NCBI GenBank assembly: GCA_934320655.1
Contig: CAKRFN010000004.1
Coordinates: 124,001-188,000 of the forward strand
Length of the DNA stretch: 64,000 nucleotides
Source of the DNA: an uncultured Eubacterium sp.
GTDB lineage: Bacteria; Bacillota; Clostridia; Lachnospirales; Lachnospiraceae
Direction of reading: 5' to 3'
Shown here: positions 8,650 to 16,459 of the stretch, piece after piece
Position numbering within the stretch: the stretch's first letter is position 1
Layout: each line of letters starts with the position of its first letter
Position numbers and translations under genes: made by a program
Notes under the pieces: generated by a model
Told to the model about the DNA's origin: nothing
Databases searched by the model: none
What the model saw: the letters and a program-made list of their open reading frames with translations, nothing else

Positions 8650-9432
8650 ATGAAAATCGTAGTATGTATTAAACAGGTTCCCGATACCAAGGGTGGCGTA
8701 AAGTTCAACCCCGACGGAACACTTGATAGAGCAGCTATGCTTGCAATCATGAATCCGGATGACAAAGCCGGATTAGAGGCAGCACTTAGAATCAAAGAGC
8801 AGAACGGTGCAGAGGTTACTGTACTTACCATGGGTCTTCCGAAGGCAGACGATGTACTTCGTGAGGCACTGGCTATGGGCGCAGACAATGCGATCCTCGT
8901 TACAGACAGAGTATTAGGCGGAGCTGATACATGGGCTACATCTACTACTATCGCAGGCGCACTTCGCAACATTGACTATGATCTGATCATCACAGGCCGT
9001 CAGGCGATCGATGGTGATACCGCTCAGGTAGGACCACAGATCGCAGAGCATTTAGGACTTCCTGTTATCTCTTATGCAGAGGATATCAAGATCGACGGCG
9101 ACAGCGTAATCGTAAAGCGTCAGTATGAGGACAGATATCATATGTTAAAGGCTAAGATGCCTTGTCTGATCACTGCATTATCAGAGCTGAACACACCCAG
9201 ATACATGACTCCCGGCGGAATCTTCGATGCTTATGACAAAGAGGTTACTGTATGGGGCAGAGCTGACTTAAAGGATGTTGATGATTCCAACATCGGTCTG
9301 AAGGGATCACCGACCAAGATCGCTAAGGCTTCCGACAAGGTTCGTAAGGGCGCAGGCGAGAAGGTTGCTCTTGACCCGACAGAGTCAGTAGCATACATCA
9401 TGGGCAAATTAACCGAGAAACACGTTATCTAA
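8650..9432 (+). CDS. etfB: Electron transfer flavoprotein subunit beta
   Basis: 260 aa. Begins MKIVVCIKQVPDTKG, the EtfB hallmark, and contains RQAIDGDTAQVGPQIAE. In the Bcd-Etf complex this subunit carries the bifurcating FAD that takes electrons from NADH. Directly upstream of etfA (19 bp), SD AAAGGAG. Confidence 0.95.
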   Translation: MKIVVCIKQVPDTKGGVKFNPDGTLDRAAMLAIMNPDDKAGLEAALRIKEQNGAEVTVLTMGLPKADDVLREALAMGADNAILVTDRVLGGADTWATSTTIAGALRNIDYDLIITGRQAIDGDTAQVGPQIAEHLGLPVISYAEDIKIDGDSVIVKRQYEDRYHMLKAKMPCLITALSELNTPRYMTPGGIFDAYDKEVTVWGRADLKDVDDSNIGLKGSPTKIAKASDKVRKGAGEKVALDPTESVAYIMGKLTEKHVI

Positions 9433-9451
9433 TAAAAGGTGGTGAAACGAA

Positions 9452-10498
9452 ATGGGTTTAGAAGAATATAAGGGCGTATTTATCTACGCACAGCAGGTAG
9501 ACAACGAGATCAGCTCTATCGCTTATGAGCTACTCGGAAAAGGAAAAGAGCTGGCAGCAGATTTAGGAACTGACGTTACCGCTGTCCTTCTTGGAAAAGA
9601 CGTAAAGGGATTATGCGATAAGCTCGCTGAGTACGGCGCAGACAAGGTTATCGTTGTTGATGATCCTGAATTAGAGACATACAGAACAGAGCCTTATGCA
9701 CATGCACTGGCATCTGTCATCAACGAGTACAAGCCTGAGATCATGTTAGTTGGTGCAACAGCTATCGGCCGTGATCTCGGGCCTACCGTATCCGCAAGAG
9801 TCGCTACAGGTCTGACCGCAGACTGTACCGTACTTGAGATCGGTGATTTCCCGTTAGTAGCAGCTCCCGGTAAGGAAGCAGAGCAGAAGCACAATCAGTT
9901 GCTGATGACTCGTCCTGCATTCGGTGGAAACACAATCGCTACCATCGCTTGCCCGGACAACAGACCCCAGATGGCTACCGTACGTCCCGGCGTTATGCAG
10001 AAGATCGATCCGATTGCCGGCGCAAAGGCAGAGATCATCGAGTACAACCCCGGATTTACTCCGAACAACAGATATGTTGAGATTCAGGAGATCGTAAAGG
10101 CAGTTGGACAGGTTGAGAATATCATGGACGCTAAGATCCTCGTATCCGGCGGACGTGGAGTAGGCAGCGCAGAGAACTTCAAGATGTTACAGGATCTCGC
10201 TGATGCTCTCGGCGGAATGGTTAGCTGCTCTCGTGCCGTTGTTGAGAATGGCTGGTTAGCTCAGGATTATCAGGTTGGACAGACCGGAAAGACCGTTCGT
10301 CCGAACGTATACTTTGCAATCGGTATCTCAGGTGCAATCCAGCACGTAGCAGGTATGGAAGAATCTGATCTGATCATCGCGATCAACAAGGATGCAGACG
10401 CTCCGATCTTTGATGTAGCTGATTACGGTATCGTAGGAGATCTGCACAAGATCGTTCCTGCTCTGACCGAGGCTATCAAGGCAAACGCTGCAAAATAA
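9452..10498 (+). CDS. etfA: Electron transfer flavoprotein subunit alpha
   Basis: 348 aa. C-terminal FAD domain with SGGRGVG, GQTGKTVRPNVYFAIGISGA and INKDADAPIFDVADYGIVGD, as in all EtfA. Partner of EtfB and Bcd. No ferredoxin-like N-terminal extension. Last gene of the operon; no clear terminator follows before the spoVA genes. Confidence 0.95.
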   Translation: MGLEEYKGVFIYAQQVDNEISSIAYELLGKGKELAADLGTDVTAVLLGKDVKGLCDKLAEYGADKVIVVDDPELETYRTEPYAHALASVINEYKPEIMLVGATAIGRDLGPTVSARVATGLTADCTVLEIGDFPLVAAPGKEAEQKHNQLLMTRPAFGGNTIATIACPDNRPQMATVRPGVMQKIDPIAGAKAEIIEYNPGFTPNNRYVEIQEIVKAVGQVENIMDAKILVSGGRGVGSAENFKMLQDLADALGGMVSCSRAVVENGWLAQDYQVGQTGKTVRPNVYFAIGISGAIQHVAGMEESDLIIAINKDADAPIFDVADYGIVGDLHKIVPALTEAIKANAAK

Positions 10499-10530
10499 TA
10501 CTTAATGCATTTATAATGAATGTATAATCT

Positions 10531-10583
10531 TTTTGCCATATGCACATGCTTTCCCTAAAAGGAGTGTGATGCATATGGCAAAA
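10531..10583 (+). promoter_or_regulatory. 14-bp inverted repeat burying a start codon
   Basis: Arms TTTTGCCATATGCA (10531-10544) and TGCATATGGCAAAA (10570-10583) are perfect complements, with a 25-nt loop holding the SD AAGGAG (10559-10564). The ATG at 10575 lies inside the right arm. A TATAAT at 10523-10528 would place the transcript start near the left arm. The pairing could control translation of the small membrane protein and the coupled spoVAA. Confidence 0.6.
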
Positions 10584-10730
10584 TTTATTTATCGGGTGTT
10601 TTTAGTCCTCGCAATTATCGGAGCCGTGTGGGGCGGTGTCCATTATCTGATGGGTGTACGTTCCGGCGATTCGCTGCAAAACGGTGTGGAGATGGTCTGC
10701 AATCTCAAGGAGAGCCTGTGTCGTGCGTAA
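10575..10730 (+). CDS. Small membrane protein upstream of spoVAA
   Basis: 51 aa with one hydrophobic helix (VFLVLAIIGAVWGGVHYLMG), no known family recognised. SD AAGGAG lies 10 bp upstream; an alternative ATG at 10569 sits only 4 bp from the SD. The stop overlaps the GTG start of spoVAA by 8 bp, so the two are translationally coupled. It may be a spore-related accessory peptide; this rests on context only. Confidence 0.55.
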   Translation: MAKFIYRVFLVLAIIGAVWGGVHYLMGVRSGDSLQNGVEMVCNLKESLCRA

Positions 10731-11085
10731 CTGGCTGAAAACAGCGTTGATCGGCGTGATTATCTTTTTCGGTTCGAGCTTTTCCATCATGGCATTCCAT
10801 AACGATATTGGTCTGGTCGACCTGTTTGCACAGATCTATGAGCAGGTGATCGGATATGAACCGGAGCATGTCGGCGGGCTGGAGATCGGCTATTCGGTCG
10901 GGTTGGCAGCCGGAATTCTCGTGTTTTTCAATCATTTCAGCCTGAAAAAGCGGGAAAATGATCCGACGCCGCTACAGGTGGAGATGAGCAAATACGAGCA
11001 GGATATCGAGGATACGATCGAGAGGATCAGTAAAAAGGGACAGCAGCCGGAGCAGAGCTCGGGCGCAGATCGGGGGCGTGGCTGA
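10723..11085 (+). CDS. spoVAA: Stage V sporulation protein AA, C-terminal half only
   Basis: 120 aa from a GTG with AAGGAGA nine bp upstream. It aligns with the C-terminal membrane half of Bacillus SpoVAA (about 206 aa): GSSFSIMAFHNDIG, EIGYSVGLAAGILVFFNHFSLKKR, PTPLQVEMSKYEQD. The usual soluble N-terminal domain is missing and is not found in other frames upstream. Two membrane helices. SpoVA proteins move dipicolinic acid into the forespore. Stop TGA overlaps the spoVAB ATG. Confidence 0.75.
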   Translation: MRNWLKTALIGVIIFFGSSFSIMAFHNDIGLVDLFAQIYEQVIGYEPEHVGGLEIGYSVGLAAGILVFFNHFSLKKRENDPTPLQVEMSKYEQDIEDTIERISKKGQQPEQSSGADRGRG

Positions 11086-11522
11086 TGAGTGTATCTGGAT
11101 GCGCTGCATGGCTGGCGTGGTTCTTCTTTGGGATCGCGGCGGGCTCTGCCACGACCGCGGGCGTATTTGCATTTTTGATGAAAATCGGGATTTATCCGCG
11201 TATGATCGGTACGAGTCACACGATCCGCGTACTGGCGTTTTACGAGTGGATGGTGATCGGAGGTATCATCGGCGGTGGGATCTATTCCGTCTATCCGCAG
11301 CTCACACTGCCATTGGGCAGTTGGTTTGTCGTTTTGTGGGGCGTGTGTGCAGGGATCTATGTCGGCTGTGTCGCCGCGGCGCTGTCGGAGGTGTTGAACG
11401 TCTTTCCGGTGCTGTTCCGGCGGTTGAAGGTGGATCGCGGCATCCCCTTTTTTATGCTGATGATGGCGGGCGGAAAAATGTGTGGCGCGCTGTGGTATTT
11501 TTGGCACGGTCTGGAGCCGTAA
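11085..11522 (+). CDS. spoVAB: Stage V sporulation protein AB
   Basis: 145 aa, the length of Bacillus SpoVAB. Several membrane helices; the family pattern GSATTAGVFAFLMKIGIYPR and AALSEVLNVFPVLFRRL ... GGKMCGALW is clear. Part of the dipicolinate channel set. The next spoVA gene (spoVAC) does not follow directly: a MITE, an unknown gene and a gene on the other strand separate them. Confidence 0.85.
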   Translation: MSVSGCAAWLAWFFFGIAAGSATTAGVFAFLMKIGIYPRMIGTSHTIRVLAFYEWMVIGGIIGGGIYSVYPQLTLPLGSWFVVLWGVCAGIYVGCVAAALSEVLNVFPVLFRRLKVDRGIPFFMLMMAGGKMCGALWYFWHGLEP

Positions 11523-11542
11523 AAAATGGTATTGGTATAAAA

Positions 11543-11706
11543 GTAACAGTTCAGCCCGCGCCATTCGCAAAGACGCCTTCCGGCGTTTTCTCACTGCTTC
11601 GCAGTTAACTTTGCTCATAATCCGGCGCTCACCTCATGGCTTATAAAACGACTCCATCCATGCAAGCATGATGTCCTCGTTTTTTAATCCATGGCTGAAC
11701 TGTTAC
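11543..11706. mobile_element. MITE copy 1 (164 bp)
   Basis: Bounded by perfect 14-bp terminal inverted repeats GTAACAGTTCAGCC / GGCTGAACTGTTAC. About 95% identical to copy 2 and exactly the same length. It has no transposase; a short minus-strand reading frame crosses it but is probably not a gene. Flanks (GTATAAAA and AATACATT) do not form a duplication, unlike copy 2. Sits directly after spoVAB. Confidence 0.85.
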
Positions 11707-11712
11707 AATACA

Positions 11713-11764
11713 TTGGAAAAAAGAATCCCCCTGTGCTATACTAAAAGGACTGAGCACAGGGGGA
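11713..11764 (+). promoter_or_regulatory. Promoter within a 12-bp inverted repeat
   Basis: TTGGAA-N18-TATACT (11713-11742). Arms TCCCCCTGTGCT (11726-11737) and AGCACAGGGGGA (11753-11764) flank the -10 box; the right arm also supplies the SD AGGGGGA. The left arm lies in the spacer, so this may be a protein-binding site rather than an RNA hairpin. Confidence 0.5.
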
Positions 11765-11771
11765 ATTGACT

Positions 11772-12098
11772 ATGCATGTAGAATTAGCCAGACAAAGTGT
11801 TGTCATCAAATGCAATCTGGAAGCATCGATTATGACCGGCAACTATGAAATGTATTATGCCGCCGGGCTGCTGGCGCAGCTTACAAACCGTGAGATCGCA
11901 GCAGATATTCGGCCAGAAGCGCTGCATGATCTCGTGCACGGGTGGCTCGATAGCTTCACTCCTGCAAATGGACATGAGAAACATCTTGTACATATGCTGA
12001 AATATTATCATCCCGATCCGGATCGCTACGATGACCAGATGAAGCAGCTACTGCAGATGGGGCTGCATGAACAGCATATGTGGGAGCGGTTTGTCTAA
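11772..12098 (+). CDS. Unknown protein
   Basis: 108 aa, not recognised. Soluble, helical, His/Met-rich in its second half (HEKHLVHMLKYYHPDPDRYDD, ending HEQHMWERFV). ATG at 11772 is preceded by AGGGGGA; a TTG at 11766 is possible. Single gene with its own promoter, convergent with the EF-hand gene and lying inside the interrupted spoVA region. Confidence 0.6.
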   Translation: MHVELARQSVVIKCNLEASIMTGNYEMYYAAGLLAQLTNREIAADIRPEALHDLVHGWLDSFTPANGHEKHLVHMLKYYHPDPDRYDDQMKQLLQMGLHEQHMWERFV

Positions 12099-12107
12099 AA
12101 CCGCGTA

Positions 12108-13142
12108 TTAAGTGGCCAGATCGAGCTGCTGCATGGTACCGACGCCTCCGTTTTCATAGAGAAACATACCGGTCTGACGTACGACGGCGTTCGTCTGGTT
12201 TTTATGGTTATTCATGGAAAAATCCGTTTTCTGTGCGCCGAGATAGATCGCACCGACTCCGGCTTTGCCGAGTCCTACGAGCACATCTTTTCCGTTCGCA
12301 TTTTTGCTCCAGATGAGCAGCTTGTCAAAAATCTCGTCTGCCTCATCGATCCAGCCGTTTCCGTCACTGTCGTATTTTGCGAGATCCGCAAAACCGTTTC
12401 CGCTCAGGGCACCGAACAATTCGTTGCCGTCGTTGATGATACCATCCCCGTTTTTGTCGAGCGCGAGAAAACCGCTGCCCGGTCCAAGCTGTGAGATGGC
12501 TTCCTCGTGACCGTCTGCGTCCAGATCAAAGTAGAATTTCTGATCCTGTACATCCGCAGCGGGTGCATCGAGGTTGATAACAAGCGGGTCTACCAGCTTC
12601 GGTGAACCAAAGTCGACCGTCTGTGACATGTATTGCGTGAATGAACGGCTCATTGTCACATCGACCTGAAAGCTGATCTCACGGCCATCGGAGGTCTGTA
12701 CCGTACCCTCTGTAGAAAAAGAGGTCGTTTCCTGCTCGGAATAGTAGAATTCCGATGTATACTGTCCGCCAAAAGACGGCACAGAGTCGAGTGAAATCAG
12801 ATCTGAGGAATCATACATACGGGAGCCTCGTCCCAGCAGCAGATCCAACAGATAATTCATTGTTTGCTGACGTATTTTCGTGAGATTCTGGAGACTGTCG
12901 GCGCTTTTGATGCGCCGTGCACTTCCTACGTTCTGGTTGGCGCGGAAACGTTCAAACAGATCATTGGAAAAATGATTCTGATTCTTGGTTCCGCTATTGA
13001 TGGTCTGTTCGTCGGATGACGAACTGGTGCCAGATGTGGCACCGGATTTTTTACCCCATGTTTGCAGGGACTGCGAGGATCGCGTACGGGAAGCGTACTT
13101 ACGGCTTCCGGACATCGCGATACTGCTTGATTTGATAATCAA
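12108..13142 (-). CDS. EF-hand-like calcium-binding protein
   Basis: 344 aa. First ~110 aa are polar, Ser/Arg-rich and look disordered. The C-terminal third has three calcium-loop motifs: DLDADGHEEA, DKNGDGIINDGNELFG and DSDGNGWIDEADEIFD, then the segment GLGKAGVGAIYLG. This is the arrangement seen in bacterial EF-hand modules of large secreted proteins, here alone and without signal peptide or membrane helix. Function unknown; a calcium-dependent structural or spore-associated role is only a guess. It lies between spoVAB and spoVAC on the opposite strand. Confidence 0.65.
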   Translation of the reverse strand: MIIKSSSIAMSGSRKYASRTRSSQSLQTWGKKSGATSGTSSSSDEQTINSGTKNQNHFSNDLFERFRANQNVGSARRIKSADSLQNLTKIRQQTMNYLLDLLLGRGSRMYDSSDLISLDSVPSFGGQYTSEFYYSEQETTSFSTEGTVQTSDGREISFQVDVTMSRSFTQYMSQTVDFGSPKLVDPLVINLDAPAADVQDQKFYFDLDADGHEEAISQLGPGSGFLALDKNGDGIINDGNELFGALSGNGFADLAKYDSDGNGWIDEADEIFDKLLIWSKNANGKDVLVGLGKAGVGAIYLGAQKTDFSMNNHKNQTNAVVRQTGMFLYENGGVGTMQQLDLAT

Positions 13143-13325
13143 TCTATCACTCCTTTTTGTATTCAGAAGACCGTCCCTGGCTGCATTCTGGTTTTATTTT
13201 ATCCGGATATCTTAACTATCGGTGCATTTGGCACAAAAGTTTACCCCCAAACCGTATGAAATATGGATAATTACATATGATAGGTGCAAAACAGTTCGAA
13301 GGAACAGGGAGATGGGAGATCGATC

Positions 13326-13802
13326 ATGATGAAAAAGGATACGCTGCCGCCCGAAAAGGAGATGCAGCAAAAGGAATACAATGAATTTGTCAAACAGGTG
13401 ACACCGACCTACAATCTGGCGGGAAATATGGCGAAAGCGTTTATTGTAGGCGGAGTGATCTGCTGTATCGGACAGGCGATCATCAATACCGCAAAGGCGT
13501 TCGGCGCGGATGAGGAGATGGCGCCGATGTGGTGCACGCTCGGACTGATTTTTCTGAGCGTCCTTCTGACCGGGCTCAACATCTATCCGACGTTTGCAAA
13601 ATGGGGCGGAGCCGGAGCACTCGTGCCGATCACTGGATTTGCCAACAGCGTTGCGGCACCGGCGATCGAGTTTCGCGGCAGTGAGGGCAATGTGTTTGGC
13701 TGCGGTGCGAAGATCTTTACGATCTGCGGACCGGTTATCCTGTACGGAATCTTTACGAGCTGGCTGCTCGGAGTCATCTATTATGTGTGGGGAATGTTCT
13801 GA
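13326..13802 (+). CDS. spoVAC: Stage V sporulation protein AC
   Basis: 158 aa. Matches SpoVAC: AFIVGGVICCIGQAIIN, LLTGLNIYPTFAKWGGAGALVPITGFANSVA, AIEFRGSEGNVFG, membrane helices throughout. SpoVAC is a mechanosensitive channel for dipicolinate release and uptake. ATG 13326 follows GGGAGAT. It stands alone: spoVAD and spoVAE do not follow, and a terminator closes the unit. Confidence 0.85.
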   Translation: MMKKDTLPPEKEMQQKEYNEFVKQVTPTYNLAGNMAKAFIVGGVICCIGQAIINTAKAFGADEEMAPMWCTLGLIFLSVLLTGLNIYPTFAKWGGAGALVPITGFANSVAAPAIEFRGSEGNVFGCGAKIFTICGPVILYGIFTSWLLGVIYYVWGMF

Positions 13803-13815
13803 ATGGGACGATCAG

Positions 13816-13843
13816 AAGGGTGTACGCAGCTGCGTACACCCTT
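13816..13843. terminator. Bidirectional terminator, perfect 28-bp palindrome
   Basis: Arm AAGGGTGTACGCAG is followed directly by its complement. Lies between spoVAC (+) and the small peptide gene (-), ending both. Confidence 0.7.
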
Positions 13844-13855
13844 TGGTAAATGGCA

Positions 13856-14056
13856 TTATTTGTCACCAACACAGTTCATATCGGTGATGCTGCAGGTTTT
13901 ATCATCCGCAGATGTGTCACCGTTCATGTTGTTCAGGCTGTGAGACTGCGGCTTCTGACCGTCGAGACAGTTCATATCCTGCAGACCGCAGGTCTTGTCC
14001 GCGTCATCGGTAGCACCGTTCATGTTAGAGATGCCTAATTTTTCATCTTTCGCCAT
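13856..14056 (-). CDS. Small Cys-containing repeat peptide
   Basis: 66 aa, hydrophilic and acidic. Two tandem ~27-residue repeats, each with the pattern (I/L)xNMNGxT...DDKTC/DADKTC-x-(L/I)x-DMNC. Four cysteines in total, spaced C-x6-C twice. SD AGGAGGG precedes the ATG. No family recognised. The repeat architecture with fixed Cys spacing resembles substrates of peptide-modifying enzymes or a metal/redox peptide, but no maturase is adjacent. Divergent from ahpC. Confidence 0.65.
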   Translation of the reverse strand: MAKDEKLGISNMNGATDDADKTCGLQDMNCLDGQKPQSHSLNNMNGDTSADDKTCSITDMNCVGDK

Positions 14057-14085
14057 AATAAAAACCCTCCTGTTTTGCAAATTGT

Positions 14086-14105
14086 AAAAAGTCCCCGGAC
14101 TTTGC
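14086..14105 (-). terminator. Possible leader attenuator of the Cys-repeat peptide gene
   Basis: On the minus strand AAAGTCC-GG-GGACTTT runs into TTA, about 30 nt before the start codon. Could attenuate the peptide gene. Confidence 0.3.
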
Positions 14106-14250
14106 TGCTACTGTAAGTATAGCAACAAACAGATAAAAATACTATAGACAAAAACAGGAAATTGATAAAAGCGAAGCATCATCTTAGGATTGATTTTTTG
14201 TCATTTCTGGGAGAAAATATAATAAGACACTGCGAAAGGAGTACGTGAAC

Positions 14251-14814
14251 ATGAGTTATATAGGAAAGAAAATCGAATCATTTGAGGCGGATGCCTATCA
14301 AAATGGAACCTTTATCAAAGTAACGGATCAGACAGATGCCGGAAAGTGGCGCATCTTCTTTTTCTATCCGGCAGATTTTACATTTGTCTGCCCGACAGAG
14401 CTGGGCGATCTGGCGGATCATTACGAGGAATTTAAAGAGGCAGACTGTGAGATCTATTCGGTGTCTACCGACAGTCATTTTGTGCACAAGGCATGGGCGG
14501 ATGCTTCCGATACGATCAAAAAGATCCGCTACCCGATGCTGTCGGATGCGGCATGGATCTTATCGAGCCAGTTTGACGTGCTGGAGGAGTCTATCGGACA
14601 GGCACTGCGTGGCACATTTATCGTAGATCCCGACGGTGTGATCCAGGTGTATGAGATTCATAATATGGGTATCGGACGCAATGCGAGTGAGCTGCTGCGC
14701 AAGCTGCAGGCGGCACAGTTCGTGCGCGAGCACGGCGACCAGGTGTGTCCGGCAAAATGGCAGCCCGGAGCCGAGACATTAAAGCCCAGTCTCGATCTGG
14801 TCGGTATGTTATAA
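14251..14814 (+). CDS. ahpC: Alkyl hydroperoxide reductase, peroxiredoxin subunit
   Basis: 187 aa, typical 2-Cys peroxiredoxin of the AhpC/Prx1 class. Peroxidatic Cys in FTFVCPTEL, resolving Cys in VCPAKW near the C-terminus. Removes H2O2 and organic peroxides. SD AAAGGAG to ATG 14251. The gene for its reductant domain follows after 64 bp. A TATAAT lies about 30 bp upstream with a poor -35; no PerR box was recognised. Confidence 0.95.
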   Translation: MSYIGKKIESFEADAYQNGTFIKVTDQTDAGKWRIFFFYPADFTFVCPTELGDLADHYEEFKEADCEIYSVSTDSHFVHKAWADASDTIKKIRYPMLSDAAWILSSQFDVLEESIGQALRGTFIVDPDGVIQVYEIHNMGIGRNASELLRKLQAAQFVREHGDQVCPAKWQPGAETLKPSLDLVGML

Positions 14815-14878
14815 GCCATACGATAAAACAGGAGTTAGAACGATAAAAACAGATCGTGAGACAGGGGAGGATAAACAT

Positions 14879-15541
14879 ATGGGAAATTTTGCAAATGTAC
14901 CGGGAACATCCGCATTGCTGGATGATGATCTGCGCGCACAGATCCGTGGTGTGTTTGACAAACTGACGGATGAGCTGGAGATCGTGGCGATCGTGGACGG
15001 GACGCAGGAGAAGAGTATCGAGTTACTGTCTCTGTTATATGATGTGGAGACACTTGGCGTCCACGTGCATGTGCGCGCCTGCGAACCCGGTGAATGCCCG
15101 GAGTATGAGAAGGATTTTGATGCGGACAGGCGTACACCTGCGATGGGACTGTACAGGGACGGAGAATATACCGGCGTGGCATATTACGGCGTGCCGGGCG
15201 GAAAAGAGATGAATTCGTTTATTCTGGGCTGCTATAACGTAGCAGGTCCCGGACAGCCGATGGATCGGTGGAGCGAGAAGAAGCTCACGAAACTGAAGCA
15301 GAATGCCGATCTGCAGATCTTTGTCTCACTGGCATGCCATCACTGCGCTGCGACGGTGATCAGCGCCCAGCATCTGGCGGCATGCAGCCCGCGGATCACT
15401 GCGACGATGATCGATGCCAATCTGTATCCGGATCTCGTACAGCAGTATCACATTGAGCGGGTGCCGATGGTCGTTATAAACGGAGATAAAACGCTGCTCG
15501 GGGAGAAAACGATGGAAGAGCTGGCTGCGGTACTGGAATAA
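14879..15541 (+). CDS. Stand-alone AhpF N-terminal (double thioredoxin-fold) protein
   Basis: 220 aa. Corresponds to the N-terminal domain of AhpF: two thioredoxin folds, with the active pair CHHC in the second and the closing segment RVPMVVINGDKTL. The FAD/NADH half of AhpF (another ~300 aa) is missing and not encoded downstream. It probably hands electrons to AhpC and must be reduced by a separate thioredoxin-reductase-like flavoprotein. GGGGAGG SD. Confidence 0.8.
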   Translation: MGNFANVPGTSALLDDDLRAQIRGVFDKLTDELEIVAIVDGTQEKSIELLSLLYDVETLGVHVHVRACEPGECPEYEKDFDADRRTPAMGLYRDGEYTGVAYYGVPGGKEMNSFILGCYNVAGPGQPMDRWSEKKLTKLKQNADLQIFVSLACHHCAATVISAQHLAACSPRITATMIDANLYPDLVQQYHIERVPMVVINGDKTLLGEKTMEELAAVLE

Positions 15542-15620
15542 GGTTGACTTTTTGATACCCCGGCGTTATAATCATAGCTGTGCATCCGTCCACAAGGATG
15601 TACAAACATATGATAATATA

Positions 15621-15705
15621 GGCTAGGGGTGTCCCGCGTGCGGGGCTGAGATGAAAACCCTCATTACTTGAACCGGATCATACCGGCGTAAGGAAGCAGG
15701 ATAAG
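15621..15705 (+). promoter_or_regulatory. TPP riboswitch (THI box)
   Basis: Contains the conserved core: AGGGGTGTCCC, GGGGCTGAGATG, AACCCTCATTACTTGAACC, GGATCATACCGGCGTAAGGAAGC. Sits directly before the thiamine transporter gene. Confidence 0.95.
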
Positions 15706-15726
15706 TTTTGAGTCTTCAGTTGTACC

Positions 15727-15753
15727 CCTCCTAGAGAAAAGGAGGATTTTTTT
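15727..15753 (+). terminator. Riboswitch expression platform
   Basis: CCTCCT pairs with AGGAGG (15740-15745), followed by ATTTTTTT and the ATG. The hairpin can act both as a terminator and by masking the SD, the OFF state when TPP is bound. Confidence 0.65.
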
Positions 15754-16440
15754 ATGTGGAAATTATTTGCAACCCAGTATGTCAATGACTGGGAGGAGGT
15801 GTGCTATCAGCCGACAGTACTCGGCTATGTGGCACTGGTGGTGATCGGACTGTTGTGTATCGCGGTGGCAGTCGCCATTGTAAAGCGCAGCGGAAATGGC
15901 GGAAAACAGATCACGACGAGACAGTTGATCTTTTCTGCGATGGCGATGGCACTCGCGACCGTGACATCGATGATCAAGCTGTTTGACGCGCCGATGGGTG
16001 GTTCCGTGACACTGTGCAGTATGCTGTTTATCACGCTGATCGGTTACTGGTACGGACCGCGTGTAGGTATTCTGACCGGTGTGGCATACGGCATTTTGCA
16101 GTTGGTGATTGATCCGTACATACTCAGCCTGCCGCAGATGATCGTGGATTATCCGTTGGCATTCGGAGCACTCGGCATGTCCGGATTTTTCTCAGAGAGT
16201 AAAAACGGATTGCAGAAAGGCTACCTGCTCGGCATCTTCGGACGCTGGGTATTCGCGTTCTTGTCAGGATATATCTTTTTTGCATACTATGCGTGGGACG
16301 GCTGGAATCCGGCTGCGTATTCCGCTGTGTACAACCTCGCATATATTGGTATCGAGGGTGCGATCACGCTCGTACTGATTTCCCTGCCGCCGGTCAAGAA
16401 TGCGTTGCTGGCAGTGAAGAAGCAGGCACTCGGAGAATAA
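15754..16440 (+). CDS. thiT: Energy-coupled thiamine transporter S component
   Basis: 228 aa. Six membrane helices of the ThiT/YuaJ family with the conserved PMGGSVTLCSMLF, GPRVGILTGVAYGILQ and GIFGRWVFAFLSGYIFF. ThiT binds thiamine and works with the shared ECF module (EcfA, EcfA', EcfT), which is not in the window. It has an extra N-terminal membrane helix (LGYVALVVIGLLCIAVAVAI) compared with the usual ~190 aa. Controlled by the TPP riboswitch directly upstream. Confidence 0.9.
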   Translation: MWKLFATQYVNDWEEVCYQPTVLGYVALVVIGLLCIAVAVAIVKRSGNGGKQITTRQLIFSAMAMALATVTSMIKLFDAPMGGSVTLCSMLFITLIGYWYGPRVGILTGVAYGILQLVIDPYILSLPQMIVDYPLAFGALGMSGFFSESKNGLQKGYLLGIFGRWVFAFLSGYIFFAYYAWDGWNPAAYSAVYNLAYIGIEGAITLVLISLPPVKNALLAVKKQALGE

Positions 16441-16459
16441 ATTATCATACATATAAACA

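Noticed and set aside
10932..11618. Open minus-strand frame of 228 codons across spoVAB and the MITE
   Set aside because: Antisense to two clearly conserved genes, very Arg/His/Pro-rich translation, no SD.
13200..13325. Sigma-G/F promoter before spoVAC
   Set aside because: GTATG and CATATGATA strings are present but do not fit the -10 consensus well enough.
14160..14250. PerR box before ahpC
   Set aside because: No TTATAATNATTATAA-like palindrome found.
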